DNA of 38,756 nt. Source: Acidobacteriaceae bacterium. Its GTDB lineage: Bacteria; Acidobacteriota; Terriglobia; Terriglobales; Acidobacteriaceae. Below, piece after piece: positions 16,379 through 25,059 of the stretch (the stretch's first letter is position 1; each line of letters begins with the position of its first letter). The notes below the pieces were generated by a model. It searched no databases, had not been told where the DNA came from, and worked only from the letters and a program-made list of their open reading frames with translations. Location of the stretch: contig PLBE01000155.1 of NCBI GenBank assembly GCA_003134435.1, positions 1-38,756 on the forward strand, written 5' to 3'. Position numbers and translations under genes: made by a program.

Positions 16379-18424
16379 ATGAACCAGCAGTCATTTCAAG
16401 AAGTGAGCCAGAACAGTCCCGAAGTGATTCCGGCGCAGATGCGGCGGATCGAAGGGCGGGAATGGTGGCTATGGGCAATCGCCATTGTTATCACGATGGC
16501 TTTGACCGCGGGGATTATCTCGTTTACGTTTCCCTGGTTTAACCGGGAGGCGGACTTTGCGTACTGGTTTGATCTCCGGGAATGGGTGCGAGGGCTGACC
16601 GCCCTGGTTTTGCTTTTCGATTTTTATGCGATTTATCAGCACTTGCAACTGCACCGCATCCGACGCCAGTTGGCGGAGCGCGATCAGCTTTTTCACCTGA
16701 TCAGCGAAAACGCCGCCGACATGATCGCGCTGGTTGACAGCGCCGGCCAGCGCCTCTACAACAGCCCCTCCTATCTGAAGGTTCTGGGATATTCGTCCGA
16801 GGACTTGAAGACCAGTTCAGCGTTCGACCAGATTCATCCCGACGACCTGCCGCGGGTCTTAAAGGCAGCGGAAAAAGCGCGCCGCAGCGGGCAAGGCGAA
16901 AGAATCGAATATCGGGTGCGCCACAAGGACGGCTCCTGGCGCACTTTGGAATCGACGTCGAGTCCGATTCGAAACGCCAGAGGCCAGACCGACAAATTGG
17001 TAATTGTCAACCGCGACATCTCCGAACGTAAGCGGGCCGAAGAAATGCTGGCCCATAATGCTTTTCATGACGGTCTCACCAACCTGCCCAACCGCGCTCT
17101 GTTTCTCGACCGTTTGCAACACGCTCTCACTCTCTCGAAGCGGCACTCCAACTACAAGTTCGCAGTGCTCCTGATCGACATCGATGAGTTCAAGATCGTC
17201 AATGACAGTCTGGGACACTCGGCCGGGGACGAACTCCTGATTCAGATTGGCTACCGATTACGGGACTCGGTGCGCCGGGCCGACATGGTCTCACGCCCCC
17301 GCGTCCTGCCAGACCGGCCTGCCAATGACGAGACTGTGGCCCGGCTCGGGGGGGACGAGTTTACCATCCTTCTGGACGACATCCGGGACCCCATTGAAGC
17401 GGTGCGGGTTGCGGAACGAGTACAAGCGGAACTGGCAATTCCTTTCTCGCTCAACCAGCAGGAGATCGTAATCTCAGCAAGCATCGGAATCGCGGCCAGC
17501 ACCAGTCCCCACACCCGGGCGGAAGATCTGCTGCGAGACGCGGATATTGCCATGTACCGCGCCAAGCGGGCGGGTAAGGCGCGTTGTGAAGTATCGGACC
17601 CCGCCATGCATGCCAGCGCGGTAAAGCGGTTGAGCCTGGAAACGGACTTGCGCAAGGCTGTCGACCAAGGCGAATTCCGCGTGTACTACCAGCCGGTTAT
17701 GTCATTGCAGAGCGGCAGGATTATGGGTTTTGAGGCGCTGACGCGTTGGCAACGGCCGCAGGGGGTACTTCCACCAGGCGAGTTCATTGCGGTGGCGGAA
17801 GAGACCGGACTGATTATCCCGATGAATCGCCAACTGCGGCGCGAAGCCTGTGAGCACCTGCGATTGTGGCAAGCTGAATTTCCCTGCAGTCCTCCTCTCA
17901 CCATGAGCGTGAACATCACCCCCAAGGAGTTCGCGCAACCCGACCTCGCCCCTGAGATTGGCAAGTGCTTGGAGCAGACCGGCGTCGATCCCGCCTGCCT
18001 GCAACTGGAAATTGTAGAAACGATCGCCATGGGAGATGCGGAAAAATCCGGCCAGGTTCTGGCGCAGTTGAAAGCGCTGGGCGTACGCTTGAGCATCGAC
18101 GATTTTGGCACCGGTTATTCCTCCCTCAGTCGCTTGCGCCGTATTCCGGTGGATACGTTGAAGATCGACCGAACATTTATTTCGAACATGGACACTGACC
18201 CCGAAAATCGCGAGATTGTGCGGGCCATCATCGTCCTTGCCCACAATCTGGGTTTGAAGGTCGTCGCCGAAGGCACGGAAACCATCAAACACATTGAATT
18301 GCTCAAGCAATTCAATTGCGAGATGGCCCAGGGTTATTTTTTTTCCCGGCCAGTTGACGACCAGGCCATGTTGAAACTGCTGGGAGCCAACTCTGGCTCC
18401 CGCGCTGCCAAAGCTGGTCTTTAG
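16379..18424 (+). CDS. Membrane PAS-GGDEF-EAL cyclic-di-GMP enzyme
   Basis: A 681-residue inner-membrane signalling protein. Two hydrophobic segments (about 29-53 and 70-92) precede a PAS/PAC domain (about 100-220, with NSPSYLKVLGYS and RVRHKDGSWR). The diguanylate cyclase domain has an intact GGDEF at residues 324-328. The phosphodiesterase domain has intact EAL at 452-454 (EALTRW), DDFGTGYSS and EGTET. Both synthesis and breakdown of c-di-GMP are possible. An extra stretch of about 16 residues, rich in Pro/Arg, sits just before TVARLGGDEF, and no RxxD inhibitory site is seen at the normal position. No effector gene is nearby. The ATG at 16379 has only a weak ribosome site. Confidence 0.93.
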   Translation: MNQQSFQEVSQNSPEVIPAQMRRIEGREWWLWAIAIVITMALTAGIISFTFPWFNREADFAYWFDLREWVRGLTALVLLFDFYAIYQHLQLHRIRRQLAERDQLFHLISENAADMIALVDSAGQRLYNSPSYLKVLGYSSEDLKTSSAFDQIHPDDLPRVLKAAEKARRSGQGERIEYRVRHKDGSWRTLESTSSPIRNARGQTDKLVIVNRDISERKRAEEMLAHNAFHDGLTNLPNRALFLDRLQHALTLSKRHSNYKFAVLLIDIDEFKIVNDSLGHSAGDELLIQIGYRLRDSVRRADMVSRPRVLPDRPANDETVARLGGDEFTILLDDIRDPIEAVRVAERVQAELAIPFSLNQQEIVISASIGIAASTSPHTRAEDLLRDADIAMYRAKRAGKARCEVSDPAMHASAVKRLSLETDLRKAVDQGEFRVYYQPVMSLQSGRIMGFEALTRWQRPQGVLPPGEFIAVAEETGLIIPMNRQLRREACEHLRLWQAEFPCSPPLTMSVNITPKEFAQPDLAPEIGKCLEQTGVDPACLQLEIVETIAMGDAEKSGQVLAQLKALGVRLSIDDFGTGYSSLSRLRRIPVDTLKIDRTFISNMDTDPENREIVRAIIVLAHNLGLKVVAEGTETIKHIELLKQFNCEMAQGYFFSRPVDDQAMLKLLGANSGSRAAKAGL

Positions 18425-18544
18425 AAGCGGTCGTCATTTTATATAGCGGAATCGCGAGGCACTATCCCTGAGGCCGGCTGCGATCTCATCGGTCTTGCTT
18501 GATTTCGCTCAACCACCTTTCGCTCTGGTACCCTGCATGTATCT

Positions 18545-20296
18545 ATGCGCCCTCTCCACCGCCTGTTTTTTATCATTGCGGCGACCGGTCTTGCCCTTGG
18601 CCAGAATCCCATGCAGGTTGCCGAACGCCTTGCCGCCCAGAACGCCCTTTTCGAAGAGCAGTACGAGTCCGATCTCCGCAACTTCCCGGAGCGGGCTACC
18701 GCCTTTGGCGACTATCGTTACAACGACAGGCTTGCCGAGTATTCCCTGGACGCGATCTTCCAGCGCCACAAGACCGACGAGGCATTCCTGGCGCGGCTTG
18801 AGGCCATCCCGACTACGGGCTTCTCCGACCAGGACCGACTCTCTCACGATCTCCTGATCCGCGTCCTCCAGCAGCGCATCGCCGACTTTGATTTCAAAGA
18901 GTACGAGATGCCCATCAACCAGCAGAACGGCGTTCATACCGGCCTTGCCGACCTGCCGCTTTCTGTTCCATTCGACTCGGTCAAGCACTACGAGGATTAC
19001 ATCGCTCGTTTGCACCAGATTCCTCGCGTGCTCCGCCAGACCACCGAAGTCCTGCACGCGGGTATGAAAGACAAGCTGATGCCCGTCCGCTTTTTGATCG
19101 AGAAACTCCCTGTCCAATGTCAAGGCATCATCGACGCTAACCCGTTTCTGAGTCCGACAAAGAAATATCCTGACACTATCTCCGCCGAAGACCGGACGCG
19201 CCTGACACAACAGATCACCGATGCTATCAATGTCGACGTGATCCCCGCCTACAAGTCGTTCGCGGACTTCCTTCGCCTGGAATACGCGCCCCAGGGCCGG
19301 ACCATTCTCGCCATCACATCTCTACCAGGAGACCAGAAGCGCTACGAAAACAACATCTATGCCCGGACCACCACGCACATGACGCCGGAGGAGATCCATC
19401 AACTCGGCCTCCGCGAGATCGACCGCATCCAGGCCGAGATGACGACGATCGCGAAGAAGCAGGGCTTCGCCGATCTGGCTGCCTTCCGTGCCTCCCTCAA
19501 AGCGAATCCCAAGTACATTCCGGCATCTTCGGAACAGATACTCGAGGATTTCCGCCACTATATCGCCCAGATGGAGCCAAAGCTTCCAGAGCTCTTCACC
19601 TTGCTTCCGAAGTCGCCGGTCACAGTTGAAGCGATACCCCTCTTCCAGTCGGCCGCCGCGACTCACTACGTTACCGGCACACCGGACGGAAAGCGCCCTG
19701 GCCGCGTGGTCGTGGCCACTTCCGATTTCGCCGAGCGCTCGCTCGTCGACGACGAGGCGATCGCCTACCACGAAGGCATCCCCGGACATCACATGCAATT
19801 ATCCGTGCAGCAGCAACTCACGGGGATGCCCAAGTTCCGTTTGCATAGCCTCGGCTTTAACGCTTACGTGGAAGGCTGGGCCCTGTATGCCGAGCAACTC
19901 GGCAAAGAGGTCGGCTTCTACCAGGATCCGGTCTCCGACTACGGCCGCCTGTCCTCCGAGCTTTTTCGCGCAGTGCGCCTGGTCGTCGATACCGGGATTC
20001 ACTCGCAAGGGTGGACGCGCGACCAGGTCGTGGACTTCTTCCGCAAGTCCGGCGCGGTCGATGAACCCACGATTCAGTCCGAAACCGACCGCTACATCGC
20101 CTGGCCCGCCCAAGCGCTGAGTTACAAACTGGGCCAACTCAAGTTCCGCGAACTCCGCGACCGCGCTCAGAAAGCATTGGGCCCCAAGTTTGACATTCGA
20201 AAATTTCATGACGAGATACTCGACGGCGGGACCCTCCCCCTCGATCTCCTCGACGCCCGCACAAATCAATGGATCGCGCAGCAGAAATCAAATTGA
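18545..20296 (+). CDS. DUF885 family metallopeptidase-like protein, exported
   Basis: A 583-residue protein of the DUF885 family, usually linked to zinc-dependent (gluzincin-like) peptidases. A signal peptide covers about residues 1-20 (RLFFIIAATGLALG). The zinc motif is HEGIPGHH at residues 409-416, and the likely third ligand lies in the conserved YVEGWALYAEQLG soon after. Size is normal. A TGGTACCCT sequence 10 bases before the ATG could be an extended -10. The next gene starts 11 bases after the stop, so transcription may continue into the carbohydrate genes, although I see no functional tie. The peptide substrate is unknown. Confidence 0.88.
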   Translation: MRPLHRLFFIIAATGLALGQNPMQVAERLAAQNALFEEQYESDLRNFPERATAFGDYRYNDRLAEYSLDAIFQRHKTDEAFLARLEAIPTTGFSDQDRLSHDLLIRVLQQRIADFDFKEYEMPINQQNGVHTGLADLPLSVPFDSVKHYEDYIARLHQIPRVLRQTTEVLHAGMKDKLMPVRFLIEKLPVQCQGIIDANPFLSPTKKYPDTISAEDRTRLTQQITDAINVDVIPAYKSFADFLRLEYAPQGRTILAITSLPGDQKRYENNIYARTTTHMTPEEIHQLGLREIDRIQAEMTTIAKKQGFADLAAFRASLKANPKYIPASSEQILEDFRHYIAQMEPKLPELFTLLPKSPVTVEAIPLFQSAAATHYVTGTPDGKRPGRVVVATSDFAERSLVDDEAIAYHEGIPGHHMQLSVQQQLTGMPKFRLHSLGFNAYVEGWALYAEQLGKEVGFYQDPVSDYGRLSSELFRAVRLVVDTGIHSQGWTRDQVVDFFRKSGAVDEPTIQSETDRYIAWPAQALSYKLGQLKFRELRDRAQKALGPKFDIRKFHDEILDGGTLPLDLLDARTNQWIAQQKSN

Positions 20297-20307
20297 CCTT
20301 ATTCGGT

Positions 20308-21414
20308 ATGCAGAGGCACATGACAAACTCTAAAGTTGTAAAGACAATTCAATCGGGGCTAGGCGGCTGCCATCAGCTTTTGGGTGCCGGTGACACTGGA
20401 CCAACCTCCCGTCGGCGGTTCATGGCTGGGATCGGCGGCGCGGCGGTAAGCCTCTGCGCTTACCCCGGCCTGGTCCATGCGCTGAGCTTCATGTCTGCTC
20501 AAGAGCGGCAAGAAGCGCATCGGTCCGAAGCCCCGGTTCGCCATATCTCGTCTATGTTTCGGGTGGGTGTCATCAGCGACGAGATTTCCCAGGATTTTGG
20601 CCGCGCTTGTGAAGTAGCAGCGCTCGAATTTGGAATGGGTTGGGTCGAGCTCCGCGACTTGTGGAATAAAAATGTCTTGAATCTCGATTCCACCGAACTC
20701 GCGGAGGCGCGCAGAATTCTGCAAAAGTATCAATTGCGCGTGACGGACATTGCCAGCCCGCTTTTTAAGGTGGATTGGCCGGGAGCCCCGCAATCGAAGT
20801 ACAGCCAACACGACGAGTTTAAAGCCGGCTTTACTTTCAACCAGCAGGATGAAGTGTTGGAGCGGGCGCTCCACGCGGCCGCGGCGTTTGAGACCGATCG
20901 CGTGCGTTGCTTCGATTTCTGGCGCTTGCAGGATCAAAAGCCGCATCGCGCGGCCATCAACGACCGCCTGCGGGAGGCGGTGGACAAGGCTGGGAAGAAG
21001 AATGTCATTCTGCTGCTCGAAAATGAGAGCGCCTGCAACACCGCGACGGGAGCGGAAGCGGCGAAAGTCCTGGAGGCAGTCAAGTCACCCTACTTGATGT
21101 TGAATTGGGACCCGGGGAACGCTGCCGCCAGTGGCGAGAAGCCCTATCCCGACGGATATGATCGGCTGCCCAAGGAACGGATCGGTCACTGCCACTGCAA
21201 GGACGCGGTCAAGCGGGGCAACGAATATGAATGGGAAGCGATGGGGCGCGGAATCATCGATTGGGAGGGCCAGTTCAAGGCACTCCGGCGCGACGGCTAT
21301 CGCTATGCGGTAAGTCTCGAGACGCACTGGGATGGCGGCGGCTCTCCGGAAGAATCGTCGCGCCAGAGCTGGTTGGGAATGAAGAAACTTCTGCAGGCAG
21401 CAGACGCTCTGTAA
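20308..21414 (+). CDS. Tat-exported sugar isomerase/epimerase, xylose-isomerase-like TIM barrel
   Basis: A 368-residue protein with a twin-arginine signal (SRRRFM followed by a Gly/Ala-rich hydrophobic stretch) and then a TIM-barrel of the AP-endonuclease-2/sugar-phosphate isomerase family, starting around FRVGVISDEISQDF. Likely metal ligands lie in LLLENES, LNWDPGN, GHCHCKD and VSLETHWDG, the usual Glu/Asp/His positions at the barrel mouth. Relatives act as 3-keto-sugar isomerases, epimerases or eliminases. The ATG at 20308 is chosen because it follows the stop of the DUF885 gene; an ATG at 20320 is equally possible, and the frame opens further up at 20269. It is followed 49 bases later by a Gfo/Idh/MocA gene, with a hairpin (GGCGAG/CTCGCC, 21420-21438) in the gap. 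Confidence 0.85.
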   Translation: MQRHMTNSKVVKTIQSGLGGCHQLLGAGDTGPTSRRRFMAGIGGAAVSLCAYPGLVHALSFMSAQERQEAHRSEAPVRHISSMFRVGVISDEISQDFGRACEVAALEFGMGWVELRDLWNKNVLNLDSTELAEARRILQKYQLRVTDIASPLFKVDWPGAPQSKYSQHDEFKAGFTFNQQDEVLERALHAAAAFETDRVRCFDFWRLQDQKPHRAAINDRLREAVDKAGKKNVILLLENESACNTATGAEAAKVLEAVKSPYLMLNWDPGNAAASGEKPYPDGYDRLPKERIGHCHCKDAVKRGNEYEWEAMGRGIIDWEGQFKALRRDGYRYAVSLETHWDGGGSPEESSRQSWLGMKKLLQAADAL

Positions 21415-21463
21415 CCTGAGGCGAGTTTGAGCCTCGCCCTGCGATATCTCAAGAGGACTCGAT

Positions 21464-22708
21464 ATGAATGTCAAAACTAGACGCGATTTCCTGCAGCAGG
21501 CGGCATTGGGCGCAGCTGCGTTCCTCGCCTACCCGCCCGCGACCGTGCTGGGCGCCAATGATCGCATACGGGTCGGAATGATTGGAGTAGGGAATCGCGG
21601 GCAAGATCTTCTGCAGGAAGTCATGTCGGTGCACGGAACCCAACTGGTGGCGATCGCCGACATCTATAGCCGGCGACGGGACGAAGCTAGGAAGCTGGCG
21701 CCCGGGATCGAGACCTTGGACGATCACCGCCGGTTGCTCGATCGAAAAGACCTCGACGCCATCATTGTCGCCAGTCCATTGCACACGCATGCCCGGCATT
21801 TTCTGGATGTAGTTTCTGCCGGCAAAGACCTTTATGCGGAGAAGACCATGACCTGGTCGATCCCTGAGGCGGAACAGTGTTTGGCCGCAGCGAAGGATTC
21901 CGACCGGGTCGTGCAAATCGGACTGCAATTTCAAAGTTCCGGGGCGCTCGCCGACGCACGCTCGTGGGTTCGAGGCGGGCTGTTGGGAAAAGTTACGCAG
22001 GTGGAATCGTGGATGAGCCGTAATACACCGCATGGGCACGGACAGTGGGTTCGGCCGGTGCCTGCGGACTGCAATCCGCGGAATGTGAATTGGAGCGCCT
22101 TTCTGAATGGCCGTCCCGATCGCCCCTTCGACCCTTATCGATTGATTAACTGGCGATTGTTCTGGGAGTTCTCCGGCGGGAATGTCACGGAGAACATGGT
22201 GCACCAGATCGCGTGGATCATGACTGCGCTGGAGTTGCCGCTACCGTCGGCGGCTTATATGTCGGGCGGCATCTTTTCAGAAAAAGACGGGCGCGAGGTT
22301 CCAGACACGATCGCAGTGACGCTCGATTTTCCCGGCGACGCCGTGGTGACCTGGCAGTCAACTTTCAGCAACAGCCATTTCGGATTGGGCGAGCGCATCC
22401 TGGGTAGCGATGGGACGATTGAACATGGGTGGGAGAAGTCCGACATGGTGAATGGCGAGGAAGGAGAGTTTGTGCGCTATTCTCCTGAAAAAATCAATCA
22501 TCCTCAGGCGGCGGCGCTCACTGGCAAGACGAAAGATCAGGATCACATGACGAATTGGATTGAGTGCATTCGAACCCGCAAAACGCCGAACGCCTCGGTG
22601 GAAATTGGATATCGCTCGGCGATTGCGGCGCACATGGCCAACTTGGCATACCGGCGGAGACAGCGCATCACGCTCGAGGATGCGAAGGCAGTCTCCCCGC
22701 AGTTCTAA
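21464..22708 (+). CDS. Tat-exported Gfo/Idh/MocA family oxidoreductase (1)
   Basis: A 414-residue NAD(P)-dependent sugar oxidoreductase. The N-terminus is a twin-arginine signal (TRRDFLQQAALGAAAF), followed by the Rossmann domain (RVGMIGVGNRGQD) and the C-terminal beta-sheet substrate domain (GGNVTENMVHQ). The family's usual EKP motif is AEKTMTW here, so Pro is replaced by Thr after the catalytic Lys. Export by Tat would carry a folded protein with bound cofactor to the periplasm, as in glucose-fructose oxidoreductase. AGAGGA precedes the ATG. Its stop overlaps the stop of the convergent lacI-type gene (22705-22708). In context it probably reduces or oxidises keto-sugars. Substrate unknown. 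Confidence 0.9.
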   Translation: MNVKTRRDFLQQAALGAAAFLAYPPATVLGANDRIRVGMIGVGNRGQDLLQEVMSVHGTQLVAIADIYSRRRDEARKLAPGIETLDDHRRLLDRKDLDAIIVASPLHTHARHFLDVVSAGKDLYAEKTMTWSIPEAEQCLAAAKDSDRVVQIGLQFQSSGALADARSWVRGGLLGKVTQVESWMSRNTPHGHGQWVRPVPADCNPRNVNWSAFLNGRPDRPFDPYRLINWRLFWEFSGGNVTENMVHQIAWIMTALELPLPSAAYMSGGIFSEKDGREVPDTIAVTLDFPGDAVVTWQSTFSNSHFGLGERILGSDGTIEHGWEKSDMVNGEEGEFVRYSPEKINHPQAAALTGKTKDQDHMTNWIECIRTRKTPNASVEIGYRSAIAAHMANLAYRRRQRITLEDAKAVSPQF

Positions 22709-23775
22709 CTCTGTTCCGAATTCGAATGACCCCTCGCCCGCAATCGATGGGCAGTGTCCAACTTGCGCTTTCGGGGGGCAGCGGTCGACTGGCGAACAAC
22801 TAAACCCGTTTCTAGATAATCGTCGTTCCCTTTGCGGCGTTTTAGCTGCAGCATTTTGTCAAGCGCTTGAAAGGCGATCCGGCCCAGACGCTCTCGTGGA
22901 ACTCGGATGGTAGTCAAAGGCGGGTGCGCCAGGAAGGCGAACGAGATGTCGTCAATGCCGATGACCGAGACATCCTCAGGAATTCTGATTCCTGCCTCCT
23001 GGAGGGCGTTCATTGCTCCCATCGCAATCAAGTCGCTGCCACAAAAAATGATGGTCGGCAGTTCCGGAGCAGCAAGCAGAGAGCGCACCGCCGAGGCGCC
23101 CGCATCCACCCGGTAGTTGCTGTTGACTACGGAGGAAAGACGGAGTTTCTGCTGTTTCAGTCCGGCAACCAGGGTCTGCTTGATAATCACCGCGGTGCGA
23201 TTGTCCTCCGGGCCTGCGATGACTGCGGAATGACGATGGCCGAGTTGCACAATATGGTCGATCGCCTGGGCGATTCCCCGCTGGTAGTCGATGGAAATGT
23301 TACCGACCAATTTTTCGGCGGGACCCAGGTTGCAGAACACGACTCCAATTCCAGCCGCGGTTAATTCCGCGGTTCCGCTCTTATCGAACGATGAGGTCAT
23401 GATCGCAACTCCGCGAACATCGCTCTCGATGAGTTTCTGAATCACCGATACGCTCCGTTGCGGGTCATATTCGGTATTGCATAGCACCACGTCGAATCCG
23501 CGATCCCACGCTTCCGCCTGAAAACCGCGAATGATCTCGGGAAAATACGGGTTGATGATCTCCGAGATGACTAGGCCGAACAGATCGCTGCGCCCGGTGG
23601 CCAAACGGCGGGCATGAACATTTTTGTGATACTTCAATTGCCGAACTACTTCGAGGACCCGGCGCTCGGTTTCGGGCGCAATGACATGAGTGCGGTTCAG
23701 CACCCGCGAGACCGTTGCCTTGGAAACTCCCGCGCGCGACGCCACCTCGCTCATGGTGTGGCTCATCGCAGGCAT
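22705..23775 (-). CDS. LacI-family transcriptional repressor
   Basis: A 356-residue regulator. The N-terminal helix-turn-helix is classic (VASRAGVSKATVSRVLN), with hinge helix ARRLATGRS and a periplasmic-binding-protein-like effector domain (about 63-335, with GLVISEIINPYF and DDISFAFLAHPPLT). It most likely binds a sugar or keto-sugar. It is divergent from the DUF1080 operon, and the 286-base region between them carries two tandem pairs of GAAACCGGTTTC-type palindromes, one pair close to each gene; autoregulation plus control of the operon is the natural reading. The start at 23775 has GGGGA in front; ATGs at 23766 and 23754 are alternatives. The C-terminus ends in a basic/Ser-rich tail. Confidence 0.93.
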   Translation of the reverse strand: MPAMSHTMSEVASRAGVSKATVSRVLNRTHVIAPETERRVLEVVRQLKYHKNVHARRLATGRSDLFGLVISEIINPYFPEIIRGFQAEAWDRGFDVVLCNTEYDPQRSVSVIQKLIESDVRGVAIMTSSFDKSGTAELTAAGIGVVFCNLGPAEKLVGNISIDYQRGIAQAIDHIVQLGHRHSAVIAGPEDNRTAVIIKQTLVAGLKQQKLRLSSVVNSNYRVDAGASAVRSLLAAPELPTIIFCGSDLIAMGAMNALQEAGIRIPEDVSVIGIDDISFAFLAHPPLTTIRVPRERLGRIAFQALDKMLQLKRRKGNDDYLETGLVVRQSTAAPRKRKLDTAHRLRARGHSNSEQS

Positions 23776-23871
23776 TCCCCGGTGGAGATCCCAACTTCGA
23801 TCTGGAGGAGAGTTCCCGCCCCGTGGTCGCGGGAAACAACTGCGGCATGGGGTCGCGATCGCGGCATGGAT

Positions 23872-23896
23872 GGAACCGGTTTCCGAAACCGATTAC
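23872..23896. promoter_or_regulatory. LacI-type tandem operator pair, lacI side
   Basis: GGAACCGGTTTC (23872-23883) and GAAACCGATTAC (23885-23896) are one and two mismatches from the palindrome GAAACCGGTTTC, separated by a single base. The central CG flanked by AAAC/GTTT is typical of LacI-family sites. The pair lies about 97 bases before the lacI-type start codon. Confidence 0.75.
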
Positions 23897-23984
23897 ATAA
23901 ACACCTGAAACTACCACGGATTTTAAGCAAAGACCACATGGAGATGACCTGGCATAAAGTCGATCCATGGGCGGGGGAATAAGC

Positions 23985-24011
23985 TTGACAAGGCGCAGAG
24001 GCGAGTATACA
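23985..24011 (+). promoter_or_regulatory. Promoter of the DUF1080 operon
   Basis: A perfect TTGACA at 23985-23990, then TATACA at 24006-24011 (15-base spacer). The predicted start near 24018 sits directly against the operator pair beginning at 24021, the ideal place for a repressor to block polymerase. Confidence 0.65.
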
Positions 24012-24020
24012 AGGTTTGTG

Positions 24021-24045
24021 GAAACCGGTTTCAGAAACCGGTTTC
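24021..24045. promoter_or_regulatory. LacI-type tandem operator pair, operon side
   Basis: Two perfect copies of the 12-bp palindrome GAAACCGGTTTC, at 24021-24032 and 24034-24045, separated by one A. It lies between the predicted start of transcription and the ATG at 24062. The geometry (12 + 1 + 12) is identical to the pair on the lacI side. Confidence 0.85.
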
Positions 24046-24061
24046 CATCACAGGAAAACTT

Positions 24062-25054
24062 ATGATTTCGAGGCAATTGCAAACCCTGCTTTATGCCATC
24101 CTGCTGGCCACTTTCATGGGATCGGTTTCCGCCACTTGCGCCGGCGCACGCGTCACGCTCGACGCGCCTGCTCCAAATGCCGACGCCGCCAAGCCCTTTC
24201 TCGGCCGTTGGGATTTAACGCTCAAGGCTCCCGACCGCGAGTATCCCTCGTGGCTGGAAATTCGCATGGACGATGGCAAACTGACGGCCCAGATGACCGG
24301 CCGTTGGGGAAATGCCCGACCCCTTCCCAAGGTAGAAGTTTCGGGCGACCAAGTGACCTTTGTTTCGCCCAAGGAAGAAGAGGATTCTCCGTCCGATTGG
24401 GTCTTTGTCGGAAACCTCGTCGGAAAGACGCTCTCCGGCTCTGTCACCGGACCCAAAGGAGGCCCGTGGACTTGGACCGGCGAACCCGCCCCCTTGCTCC
24501 ACAGAAAAGGCGCGCCGAAATGGGGGAAGCCAATCTCGTTGTTCAACGGAAGAGACTTGACGGGATGGAAAATGAGCGATCCCAATGCTGCAACCGCCTG
24601 GAAGGTGGAGAACGGGACGCTCATCAGTCCAGGACATGGGCCGGAGATTATTAATGAGCGAAAGTTTGGAGATTTCAAACTGCACGTCGAGTTTAACTGC
24701 GGCGTGAACGCCAATAGCGGAGTCTATGTCCGGGGCCGCTATGAAGTCCAGATCGAGGACAATTCCATTCAGGAACCCCCCAGTCATCACACCGGAGGCG
24801 TGTACGGGTTCATCGCACCCTCGCCCGAACTGCCGCGCAAGCCGGGAGAATGGCAAACCTTCGACATCACTCTCATTGGGCGAATGATCACGGTTGTGCA
24901 GAATGGCCAGACGATCATCGACAATCGGGAAATCCCCGGTATTACAGGCGGCGCTCTTGATAGCCATGAGGAATTACCCGGGCCCATCTATCTGCAGGGC
25001 AGCGAAGACAACCACGTTGCTTTTCGGAACATCGTGATCACGCCGGCCAAATAG
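24062..25054 (+). CDS. DUF1080 3-keto-disaccharide/glycoside hydrolase with N-terminal extra domain
   Basis: A 330-residue exported protein: Sec signal at about 1-28, an extra beta-rich domain at about 40-150 (FLGRWDLTLK, ITGRWG-like strands, GKTLSGSVTG), then a DUF1080 (3-keto-disaccharide hydrolase, concanavalin-like jelly roll) at about 157-328. The latter is marked by LFNGRDLTGWK, NSGVYVRGRYEVQI and PIYLQGSEDNHVAFRNI. In the known pathway this domain cleaves the glycosidic bond of sugars first oxidised at C3. It is the first gene after the repressed promoter, and the SIS gene follows after 5 bases, so they form one operon. Assignment to a precise substrate is inference. Confidence 0.88.
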   Translation: MISRQLQTLLYAILLATFMGSVSATCAGARVTLDAPAPNADAAKPFLGRWDLTLKAPDREYPSWLEIRMDDGKLTAQMTGRWGNARPLPKVEVSGDQVTFVSPKEEEDSPSDWVFVGNLVGKTLSGSVTGPKGGPWTWTGEPAPLLHRKGAPKWGKPISLFNGRDLTGWKMSDPNAATAWKVENGTLISPGHGPEIINERKFGDFKLHVEFNCGVNANSGVYVRGRYEVQIEDNSIQEPPSHHTGGVYGFIAPSPELPRKPGEWQTFDITLIGRMITVVQNGQTIIDNREIPGITGGALDSHEELPGPIYLQGSEDNHVAFRNIVITPAK

Positions 25055-25059
25055 CGTGG

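Noticed and set aside
20269-20307. Earlier start for the TIM-barrel protein
   Set aside because: It would overlap the end of the DUF885 gene and places extra residues before the Tat signal without a ribosome site.
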